Shown here: one piece after another, positions 27,493 through 35,422 of the stretch
Layout: each line of letters starts with the position of its first letter
Position numbering within the stretch: the stretch's first letter is position 1
NCBI GenBank assembly: GCA_965279005.1
Contig: CBDIHK010000012.1
Span: forward strand, 62,001-126,000
Direction of reading: 5' to 3'
From: Planctobacterium sp965279005
GTDB lineage: Bacteria; Pseudomonadota; Gammaproteobacteria; Enterobacterales; Alteromonadaceae
Length of the DNA: 64,000 nt
Notes under the pieces: model-generated
The model's input: the letters and a program-made list of their open reading frames with translations, nothing else
Database searches by the model: none
What the model was told of the DNA's origin: nothing
Translations under genes and position numbers: made by a program

Positions 27493-27707
27493 AGTCGCTA
27501 CTGGTTTAAGACACAAACAAAGAGTTAATTTAGGGGGTGCCTTCCAACGCATTGCAAAAGATTATTACTTGATGATGAACGGTTCATAACCGCCTTGTCC
27601 AAATCAGATAATACCGAAGGCTCTGTGGAAGCCGTGGAATTGATGGGAAAACAAGGCGCGAAATTCCATCAGGGCTATGGGAAAAATCCCTTGTAAAAGC
27701 CGGATAT
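27493..27707. other. Degenerate spacer between IS110 remnant and nuclease pseudogene
   Basis: A 52-codon open stretch at 27541-27696 ends in a tail (GKQGAKFHQGYGKNPL) that vaguely recalls the C-terminus of EAL phosphodiesterase domains. The resemblance is too weak for a call. Nothing else is visible here. Confidence 0.2.
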
Positions 27708-28664
27708 ATGGTAGCAATGAGTCTCGCTAATCAGCCAAATTATAATCTTGCAATCAGAGAGGGTTCATATACGGTATTAAAACTCGTCTATCTGCTTTTG
27801 CTTGCCACAAGCTTGGGTGCTTCGGCTCAATCCCAACAAATTCAAGCCAACCCAAGCGATCCGATTACTGTAGCAACTTGGAATGCTGAACATTTGGTCT
27901 ATCCACCGCGAAAAGGTTGTAACCCAAGGCGCTCACGGGACATAAAGCTTCTAAAAGCTTATACAGAATCGTTAAAGGCAGATGTCATCGCTTTCCAAGA
28001 AGTTCATTCAGAACAAGCTGTTAGGCAGGTTTTGCCGGATGATGGTTGGCAGGTGATCATATCAGGCCGTAGCGATAGCCCGGTTTTCCAATGCCGTGGT
28101 TCCGGTAAGCGCTCTACGCAGCAGAAAGTCGCTTTTGCGGTAAAGCAAGGCATTGAAGTTATTAAAGTCGATAATTTCTCCTAATTAGCCGTTGATGAGC
28201 CGGGCTTAAGGTACGGCCTTGCTATCACAGTCAATACTCCGCTAGGCTATACCGATATTCTTAACGTGCACCTGAAAAGTGGCTATTTTGTCGAAGATTA
28301 TAATGCTACAGCTAAAGAAGCTTGCGACATCTTTGAAAAACAAGCCCCAATACTCGACAAGTGGATTGAACAAAGAGCCACCCGTGCCCAGCCCTTTATT
28401 GTCCTAGGAGACTTTAACCACCATATTGGCGAAAAAGACAACCTATTCAGGCGGCAACTGCTTTCCAATGATGCTGGCAAGCCACTATTTGCCGCGATCA
28501 TCACGCAAAATATTAAGACCTGCCACCCTAAATTCCCAGTGCCAATTGACCACATTATCGTTGGCGGCGACCAGAAGAGGCATGCTAAAGGCTCACGGAA
28601 AGTACATTATTTTGAAGATAGGATGCTAAGTGATCACTGCGCAATTTCGTTCTCACTAAAATAG
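27708..28664 (+). pseudogene. Endonuclease/exonuclease/phosphatase-family gene with one in-frame stop
   Basis: Two open stretches (27708-28184 and 28266-28664) lie in the same reading frame and join across a single TAA at 28182-28184. Reading through gives one continuous protein of about 318 residues with the EEP fold: VATWNAEHLVYP (first strand), ADVIAFQEVHS (catalytic Glu), LNVHLKSGYF, FIVLGDFNHHI (Asp/Asn) and LSDHCAISF (Asp/His). A secretion-signal-like segment (VYLLLLATSLGASAQ) follows about 20 unusual residues with no sensible start codon of its own, so the 5' end may also be damaged. The stop most simply derives from a single-base change of a sense codon. Confidence 0.8.
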
Positions 28665-28720
28665 CGCGTTACAGGGAATTGGAAACTTGGGCAATGCCAC
28701 CCACCGGCAAAATACTCAGT

Positions 28721-28750
28721 CGGATAGCTTATTGGGGCTATCCGGTTTTT
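28721..28750 (+). terminator. Rho-independent terminator after the nuclease pseudogene
   Basis: CGGATAGC (28721-28728) pairs with GCTATCCG (28737-28744) across an 8-base loop and is followed by a T-run. It sits about 55 bp after the pseudogene stop, in a 226-bp spacer that otherwise shows nothing. Confidence 0.75.
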
Positions 28751-28890
28751 AGTTCTACAAGTAGGCAAATGCCTGTCATTTTGCTGGGGAGAGCCCAATT
28801 ACCTGGGCATTAGGCTAATTCCCAATACCGTCACATAAACAATGCCAAACCTGATATGCTTAATCAAAAGTCAGGCACTCTTTATCCAGG

Positions 28891-29631
28891 ATGATGAAAT
28901 ATCTTATTGTATTGTTTTTGTTGTTTAGCCATGACCTTTTCGCCAATGCAAGGGATCCTATTTCTGTATACAGCTACCACCTAAAGCCGCCACTAATTAT
29001 AGACCGGGAAAACCGGCAAGGACTCTATTTTGACTTCATCGATCACCTTAATGAAAAGAGTGCTGGGGATAATTTTGTCTTAATTTCCGTACCAAGAAAA
29101 AGACTGGAACGCATGCTGGAAAGCGACACCATGGACGGCGTGTTGCTGGGGGTTAACCCGGTTTGGTTCAAGGACAAAGGTGAAACCCGTTATTTTTGGA
29201 CGGGGCGGGTATTCACTGATAGGGATGAAATCGTTTCATTGAAGTCTTCAGCCATAGAATATAGTGATTCACACTCAATAAAAAACAGGATCTTCGGTGG
29301 CGTCAGGGGATTTTATTACCACGGTATCAATGAACTTGTAGACAACAAACAAATATTAAGAGTTGATACCGCAAAAGAAACCGATTTGTTTAGGTTGTTG
29401 ATCTTAAAGCGGATAGACGTAGCGGTGATTAGCCGCTCGACCTTTGATTACCAAGTAAAGCTCAACCAGTGGCAGGATAAGTTCCACCTATCAAAAACAC
29501 CCCATGACATCTTCGATCGCCGCATTTTGGTTCCAAAATCACAGAAAAACCTCTACACCAAGCTTTCGGTGATTGTTGACCAGCTGCAATATGATAAAAG
29601 CTGGCAGATGACGTTATTGAAATATAGGTAG
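28891..29631 (+). CDS. Periplasmic solute-binding-like protein (SBP_bac_3 type)
   Basis: A 246-residue secreted protein with a signal peptide (MMKYLIVLFLLFSHDLFA) and the two-lobed amino-acid-binding layout: an N-terminal lobe with YSYHLKPPLII, the conserved-looking GLYFDFIDHL, then the hinge region and FDRRILVPKSQ. No permease or ATPase gene is adjacent, so it is probably not part of an ABC transporter here; orphan proteins of this kind are common in Alteromonadales and their role is unclear. Confidence 0.7.
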   Translation: MMKYLIVLFLLFSHDLFANARDPISVYSYHLKPPLIIDRENRQGLYFDFIDHLNEKSAGDNFVLISVPRKRLERMLESDTMDGVLLGVNPVWFKDKGETRYFWTGRVFTDRDEIVSLKSSAIEYSDSHSIKNRIFGGVRGFYYHGINELVDNKQILRVDTAKETDLFRLLILKRIDVAVISRSTFDYQVKLNQWQDKFHLSKTPHDIFDRRILVPKSQKNLYTKLSVIVDQLQYDKSWQMTLLKYR

Positions 29632-29637
29632 TACTAA

Positions 29638-29976
29638 TACCAAGTCCATTAAATATGTGATCTACTCAGTGGGAATTGAAACGCGTTTATTCGCTACGTC
29701 CTGTAGCTCACCTGCTTCGCAGGCCAGCTAAAGCTGTTCTAAGCCGTTCCTACGGCTTTTGGTAGGCAAGGCGGGTGTTTGAAGGTCTAGCGGGCCTAAA
29801 TCAAGAACATCCAACACAGGATAAACGCGTTTCAAACCCATCAAAGACGTTGCCCAGGGCCATGATCTCTTTGTTGCACGACATTTGAAAGACCACCAGT
29901 ATTCCTTCAGTCGTGCGCCTCGACCTCATGGCTCTGGGACTAACGCTGAGCGATCAGATACTTAATGGACTTGGTA
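29638..29976. repeat. MITE-like palindromic element, 339 bp
   Basis: The left end TACCAAGTCCATTAA (29638-29652) is repeated exactly in inverted orientation at the right end (29962-29976), and similarity extends to about 30 bases per side. A second perfect inverted pair lies inside (TTGAAACGCGTTTA at 29676-29689 against 29822-29835), and a third nearly perfect one (CCCAGGGCCATGA at 29853-29865 against 29927-29939). No transposase frame is present. TA dinucleotides at both ends fit insertion at a TA target. The whole 29632-30182 spacer otherwise holds only a hairpin near 30111. Confidence 0.8.
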
Positions 29977-30110
29977 TAATATTCAAGGAGCCACCTAGTG
30001 GCAGCATCTGATCAAGGGCAAATATATTATGTTGGTCTGCTGTAAACATGGAGAAAACAACACTGGAAGTAAACACAAATCTGAGTACCCCGATTATAAA
30101 AATGAATCTA

Positions 30111-30134
30111 GGCGAGCCCATTGGCTCGCCTTTT
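30111..30134. terminator. Hairpin, candidate terminator downstream of the starch operon
   Basis: An 8-bp perfect stem (GGCGAGCC at 30111-30118, GGCTCGCC at 30123-30130) has a 4-base loop and is followed by TTTT on the plus strand. On the minus strand it is 50 bp after the pullulanase stop but lacks a good T-run, so it may stop or merely stabilise the operon transcript. Confidence 0.55.
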
Positions 30135-30182
30135 CACATATAAAATTACTTCTATCCCAGGAAGTTCTGCGTTAACCCGCGT

Positions 30183-32954
30183 TTACTTTACAAACACGAC
30201 TGCACTTAAGCCAGGGACGCTAAAGCCGTTGGCATTGGCCGTTGCGGCCGCAGTGACATAGTCGGCGCCGCTGGCTTGGCGTGGGTGCAATACGTAGTCT
30301 TCTGCGCCCTCAAAAGCAAAGGTTTTGTTTTCAATATCACTATTGAAGATAACCACCATACCGTCAAAGGCAGGATCCAGATCCTTGTTACCCTCACCAT
30401 CAGCAATACTCATGACAATCAACCCGATTTGCTGGTCAGGTCCGGTATTGTGGAACTTTACCCTTTCAATAACTTCAGCCTCTGTAGCCAAACTAAACAG
30501 CCGAGATGAAGAGCGGATGGCTATAAAGTCCATAAACACCCGGCTGGCAAATTCGATTTGCGCAGGCGTTACCTTATCCCTACCTTCGTTTTTCGCCATC
30601 AAATCCTTGATAATTGCCCAGTTGGCTTCATCTTTCACGGCTGGTGGAAGTCCAACATTGTAGTTATTGCTCTGTTTGGTGAAGTCTACCTTGTTGAACC
30701 AATCGGCATAGTCATAGCTGTCGCGCAAAAACGACTTGGAGCGCAGCAGTTCGCCCCCCATGTGCAAAAACGGGATACCCTGTGCCATTAGCGGATAGGC
30801 CAATGCTAGGTTATGCATGCGCACCCGCTGGTCTGATGTGGCTTCATGGGCTGTGCGGTATTGGTTGTTGTCCCACAGGGTTTGGTTGTCGTGCTTCGAT
30901 ACATAGTTGATGGTATCAGCCGGATCTAAGGCATAACCCGCTGGCGAGCCACCATAGTCGATATCACTGCCCAGTACTGATTCACCCGCCGCATTTACCA
31001 ACGGGAAGTTAGCCAAGTTGGCCGCCAGCCCTACCCGGATCTGATCCATAGATAAATAGTATTCAGCCAGTTGTGCTTCGGCAGTTTCTTCGGTTTGCAA
31101 ATCATTAGGCTGGGTGACCAAACCACTGCCCATACCCTGGCCAAAGCGCAGATCTTCGCCAGAAACAAAGGAAGAGCCACCGCGCACCGCATCGCGTAGA
31201 CGGTCAGTAAAGGTACCGATTTCAGTGCCAGCCAGTGGCAATTGTGCAGCTTGCACAAATTGGGAGTTGTTGGCGACTTCACCAAAGTTCCAGCCTTCGC
31301 CGTAGAAGTAGTTGTCGGGATCAACCTCGAACACAGCTTCACGCGCTTCAAGCATTACGTCTTTCGGTTGGTGTCCCATCAGGTCGAAGCGGAATCCATC
31401 AATGCGGTAATCGCGCGCCCAAACCACCAATGAGTCAATCATTAATTTGCCCATCATGCGGTTTTCGGTGGCTGTATTTTCGCAGCAAGTAGATTTTTCC
31501 ACTTCACCACTGACCGGATTTAGCCTGTGGTAATAGTTGGGCACAATCTTGTCCAGCACCGACTTTTCTGTCAGCCCTGACTCGTAAGTATGGTTATAGA
31601 CTACATCCATGATCAGGCGGAATCCCATTTCATGGATGCTTTGCACCATTTCCCGGAATTCTACGATACGCGGGATCCCCTCAGGGTTAACCGCATAGCT
31701 GCCTTCAGGCACAGTGTAATGGTATGGGTCATACCCCCAGTTGTAAGGGTCGTAGGGACGAATTTGCTCAATCAAGGCTTCCGCCTCGTTGCCTTGTGGA
31801 TCAAAACTGAGTAACAGCTCTTGCAAGGTCTGGGATTTATCTATGTCGGATTGGCACAGGGCAACTGAAGGCACAATTCCGCACATTTTTTCCAAGCTGT
31901 CTTGCGGATAAATAACTTTGTTAGGATCTTCATTGACTGTGCTGATGTCATAGGTAGGTAAAAGATGCACAGTATTTAGGCCAGCCTGGCGCAAGTCTTT
32001 AAGGTGTTTAATTCCGTCGCTATCGGTTTCACTAAAGGCTTTGTATTTACCCCGGAACGCAGGATCCGACAAGTTAGTATCCGACGCACTGAAATCCCGG
32101 ATATGGGATTCATACAAAATTAGGCTTTCAGGGTGGCTCAACTGGGGCACGCTATAGCTATCCCAGCCATCGGGTTTGGTTTGGGCTGATTCCATATCAA
32201 CCACTTGGCTGTATAAGCTATTGCGGGACAAGCTCAATGAATAGGGGTCGGTAACTTCCAGCACTTCCATCGCCTGGCTGCGTGGGTGGTACAAAGAAAC
32301 TTCATAACGGTAATAGGTGCCTTGGGGGGCGGCACTGGAGGCCACAGTCCAGACACCGGCATCCGATTCAACCATATCTTCTGTCGCTAAGAGGTTTTTG
32401 TCGGCATCGTATAGTTTGACAGCGACTTTGTTCGCAGTGGGCGCCCAAACCGAAAACTTCGTTTTACCATCTTGGATGACTGCACCTAAATCAGCTACTT
32501 CATCGGCATCGTTGGCACCAGAGGTATAGAGTTCGTCCAAGACTTTAGCAGGCTGTACATAGGACAGGTGCACTAGCTCTCCACTCGCGTCTTTTTGTGC
32601 CACGGCAAGCTGGGTTTTAAGTAGAGCCTTGGCTTTTGTATTACCTTCCAGTTTAAAGGCTTTGAAGTCGGCCAAATGGGGAACGAGAGCCGCGACACTT
32701 TCCGGCACGTCGGTGGCACTTAGGGCTATTGACTTGTCAGCGCCTTTGCCTTCATCTAATCCGGCCGCTTCAGAACTCAATAAACTAAACTGCTGTGCCC
32801 CGGTTTCTGGGCTCAACAAAATGATATCCTGGCTGACCCAGTGGGCGGCAAAGTTACTGGCGACACTTTGGGTGTCGAGCCCCTCAGGGGCTTTGCTACA
32901 CCCCATCAAACCAAGGCCAATGGCAATTGATACTGCCAGTTTTTTACTATGCAT
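30183..32954 (-). CDS. pulA: Pullulanase-type alpha-1,6-glucosidase, lipoprotein (GH13)
   Basis: Debranches starch and pullulan by cleaving alpha-1,6 bonds. The 923-residue product begins with a lipoprotein signal (lipobox LMGC near residue 19). A CBM48-like beta-sandwich follows (KFSVWAPTANKVAVKLYD, about 160-180), then the GH13 barrel with the pullulanase tag YNWGYDPYHY and the four conserved regions DVVYNHT, DGFRFDLMGH (nucleophile Asp), YFYGEGWNFG (acid Glu) and YVSKHDNQTLWD. A DUF3372-type C-terminal domain ends it. It is the last gene of a five-gene operon, 2 bp after the GH31 gene. A larger paralogue lies at 45935. Confidence 0.95.
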   Translation of the reverse strand: MHSKKLAVSIAIGLGLMGCSKAPEGLDTQSVASNFAAHWVSQDIILLSPETGAQQFSLLSSEAAGLDEGKGADKSIALSATDVPESVAALVPHLADFKAFKLEGNTKAKALLKTQLAVAQKDASGELVHLSYVQPAKVLDELYTSGANDADEVADLGAVIQDGKTKFSVWAPTANKVAVKLYDADKNLLATEDMVESDAGVWTVASSAAPQGTYYRYEVSLYHPRSQAMEVLEVTDPYSLSLSRNSLYSQVVDMESAQTKPDGWDSYSVPQLSHPESLILYESHIRDFSASDTNLSDPAFRGKYKAFSETDSDGIKHLKDLRQAGLNTVHLLPTYDISTVNEDPNKVIYPQDSLEKMCGIVPSVALCQSDIDKSQTLQELLLSFDPQGNEAEALIEQIRPYDPYNWGYDPYHYTVPEGSYAVNPEGIPRIVEFREMVQSIHEMGFRLIMDVVYNHTYESGLTEKSVLDKIVPNYYHRLNPVSGEVEKSTCCENTATENRMMGKLMIDSLVVWARDYRIDGFRFDLMGHQPKDVMLEAREAVFEVDPDNYFYGEGWNFGEVANNSQFVQAAQLPLAGTEIGTFTDRLRDAVRGGSSFVSGEDLRFGQGMGSGLVTQPNDLQTEETAEAQLAEYYLSMDQIRVGLAANLANFPLVNAAGESVLGSDIDYGGSPAGYALDPADTINYVSKHDNQTLWDNNQYRTAHEATSDQRVRMHNLALAYPLMAQGIPFLHMGGELLRSKSFLRDSYDYADWFNKVDFTKQSNNYNVGLPPAVKDEANWAIIKDLMAKNEGRDKVTPAQIEFASRVFMDFIAIRSSSRLFSLATEAEVIERVKFHNTGPDQQIGLIVMSIADGEGNKDLDPAFDGMVVIFNSDIENKTFAFEGAEDYVLHPRQASGADYVTAAATANANGFSVPGLSAVVFVK

Positions 32955-32956
32955 GG

Positions 32957-35422
32957 TTACTTCTCCTGATTTTTAACAAGGGTCAAGGCAACATCCCCAC
33001 CCGACCAATCAAAACTAAGTTTCAAAACTTGCGAACCTGTGCCACTCAAGCTGCTTACCCCAGTGGATACTGGGACATTTCTGCGTTTTGCGTGTTGGCT
33101 TATAAATGCTGTTTCAACCCCCGCAGGGTTCATGCCGTGTAAGTTCAGCTCAACCTGCACAGTGCTGGGCATGCCTTGGTAACCGCCACCTACTGCGGCT
33201 AAGGAAATCTGCAATTCCGTATCACTATTGCTGGCGCTAAACTGGGTCAAACGATATTGCTGGCGACTGATGGCATTCGGATCCTCACCATCGTCGTGGT
33301 ACCACTGACCACTGCTTGTGGAAACGCTATTATGGTGAAAGTAATGCAATTGGATACGGTCGCCGCGGAACTCACCTGTATGCCTCACATCGTTGATCGC
33401 GGGAATTAAACTCCCTGCTTTAACCAGCACAGGAATGGTTTCAGGACTTACTTCTATCTCAACGTTTTTACCGCCTTGCACCGGCTGTTTGTTCCAAAAG
33501 TCAAACCAGTAGCCTTCTGGGAGATAGGTATTAACCAGAGTCACACCTGGATCGGTAATGGGATACACAAAAAAGCTATGGCCCCACAGGTAAGCGTCGG
33601 ATGCAGTGAATAGTTGCTCATTGCCTGGTTCAGACATAGCCAGTGGCCGCATTAAAGGCATGCCGGTGCTGCTATTTTCAAATGCGAGGCTGTAGTTGTA
33701 GGGCAATAACCGGTAGCGCAATTTAATAAACTTGCGCACCCGGTCTTGGGTTTGCTGATCATGGAACACGGGTTCAGGCGCAATCGATTCGTGGGCATGG
33801 GGACGGTAAATCGGGGTAAAAGCACCGAACTGCAGCCAGCGGGTATACATTTCTGCATCAAAACTATCGGGATCCCCTGAAAGGAATCCCCCTAAATCAG
33901 AATGGATATAACCTAAACCCATGACGCCCATTTGCAATGCGAGCTCGACTTGGGGTTTAAGGCCACCCCAAGAACGGCTGACATCGCCAGTCCAAGGCAT
34001 CATGCCATAGCGCTGGGAGCCTACAAAGCCTGAACGCATCAACAAAAATAAGCGCTTATTGGGAAAATCCCGGTTAAAATTCCGCTGCACTAACTTGGCC
34101 CATTGGTGGCCATAGCCGTTGTGTACTTCATCGGCGGTGCCAAGTACATGCATAGTATCACTGGGATGTACCTCAGGCTCACCCAAATCGCCCCAAATAC
34201 CGTTTACTCCGGTATTAATAATGTCTTTGTACTTTTGCCAGAACCACTGCTGCCCCTTAGGTGAAAATACGTCCACCAGGCCGCCAGTCCCAAAAAACAT
34301 GTCGAATACCCTTGGCTGCGCGCCCGACATATTGCGCGCTAGCGCACCAGAGTCCACCGCACTTTGCCAATTATCTGAAGTATTGAGGATATAAGGCTCG
34401 GTAATGACAACCGTCTGTACACCTTGTTTGGCCAGATCTGCCATCATTTGTTCAGGTCCAGGAAATGCCTGCCGATCCCAGGCTAGGTTGCCCATGTAGC
34501 CCTTCATGTCTTTGCCAAACCAGTATAGGTCTATAACTACCGCATCGAGCGGCATATCCGCCCTTTGGTAGCGCTGCACCACATCCCTAATTTCAGCCCC
34601 GCTACGATAACCGAATCGCGAAGCGAAATTTCCCAATGCCCAGCGTGGTGGCAAGGGCTGCCTGCCAGTGATATTAGTAAATTGGTCAATCAGATCGGCC
34701 TGATCTTGGCCAGACACAACAACATAAGCGTTGCGCCCAGCGACTGCCTCAAATTGCAGTACATCAGATTGGGCAGCACCCAGATCCATGGCACCCTTGG
34801 CAATGTTGTCGAAAATAACTGCATAATGCTTAGACGACATAACAGCTGGCAGGCCATAGTACATCTGGTTGGATTCAGTGCTATAGCCATAGTGGGCGCG
34901 GTTGTATAGCGGCAGTTTATGGCCGCGCCTATCCATACCCAACACCCGCTGTCCCCCGCCATAAAGCTGCTCGCCGGCATCCAGGGCCAAACGCACCCCA
35001 CGGATTGCTTCCTGATGAAAAAATCCCGACTCATGGCCAATTAAACGCTCGCCGTTGCGGAAATACTCCACGCGCAAAGGCCTAGTCTTTATTTGCACAT
35101 CTAACTGGCCAAGGGACAGTTGTAACTCCCCCTGCCTAGACGAAAACTCAGCCTTATATGGAAGCAATGTTTCTGTAATAGCAAATGAAGGTACGGGATT
35201 GTTGTGGGGTACAAGGTAGTTAACTGATACGGCAGCCTCAGACAAAGGCGTAAATTGGATTTGACCTCGGGTGGTTTTCACCGATAAAACGCCCTCTTGC
35301 CACAGGTGGCTTACATATTCTTTGCCGCTGGCAACGAGCGGCAACAGCAAACAAAAGTAGGTTATTAGGTTGCGGAAAACGCGGCGAATTGTCTGATTAT
35401 TAAACATTTTTGTGTTGGCCAT
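32957..35422 (-). CDS. GH31 alpha-glucosidase, exported
   Basis: An 821-residue family-31 glycosidase with an N-terminal signal peptide (about residues 14-33, FRNLITYFCLLLPLVASG). The barrel shows MPLDAVVIDLYWFG (about 295), the nucleophile motif GIWGDLGEPE (about 405), RSGFVGSQRYGMMPWTGD and the acid/base Asp in that last block, then GYIHSDLGGF. Expected reaction: release of alpha-glucose from maltodextrin ends in the periplasm. A 6-alpha-glucosyltransferase or alpha-xylosidase is possible within the family, but the starch context favours alpha-glucosidase. It abuts the upstream gene without a gap. Confidence 0.92.
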   Translation of the reverse strand: MANTKMFNNQTIRRVFRNLITYFCLLLPLVASGKEYVSHLWQEGVLSVKTTRGQIQFTPLSEAAVSVNYLVPHNNPVPSFAITETLLPYKAEFSSRQGELQLSLGQLDVQIKTRPLRVEYFRNGERLIGHESGFFHQEAIRGVRLALDAGEQLYGGGQRVLGMDRRGHKLPLYNRAHYGYSTESNQMYYGLPAVMSSKHYAVIFDNIAKGAMDLGAAQSDVLQFEAVAGRNAYVVVSGQDQADLIDQFTNITGRQPLPPRWALGNFASRFGYRSGAEIRDVVQRYQRADMPLDAVVIDLYWFGKDMKGYMGNLAWDRQAFPGPEQMMADLAKQGVQTVVITEPYILNTSDNWQSAVDSGALARNMSGAQPRVFDMFFGTGGLVDVFSPKGQQWFWQKYKDIINTGVNGIWGDLGEPEVHPSDTMHVLGTADEVHNGYGHQWAKLVQRNFNRDFPNKRLFLLMRSGFVGSQRYGMMPWTGDVSRSWGGLKPQVELALQMGVMGLGYIHSDLGGFLSGDPDSFDAEMYTRWLQFGAFTPIYRPHAHESIAPEPVFHDQQTQDRVRKFIKLRYRLLPYNYSLAFENSSTGMPLMRPLAMSEPGNEQLFTASDAYLWGHSFFVYPITDPGVTLVNTYLPEGYWFDFWNKQPVQGGKNVEIEVSPETIPVLVKAGSLIPAINDVRHTGEFRGDRIQLHYFHHNSVSTSSGQWYHDDGEDPNAISRQQYRLTQFSASNSDTELQISLAAVGGGYQGMPSTVQVELNLHGMNPAGVETAFISQHAKRRNVPVSTGVSSLSGTGSQVLKLSFDWSGGDVALTLVKNQEK

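Noticed and set aside
29845..29965. Short open frame inside the MITE-like element as a small protein
   Set aside because: The frame is explained by inverted-repeat structure, has no start codon with a ribosome site and no recognisable family.
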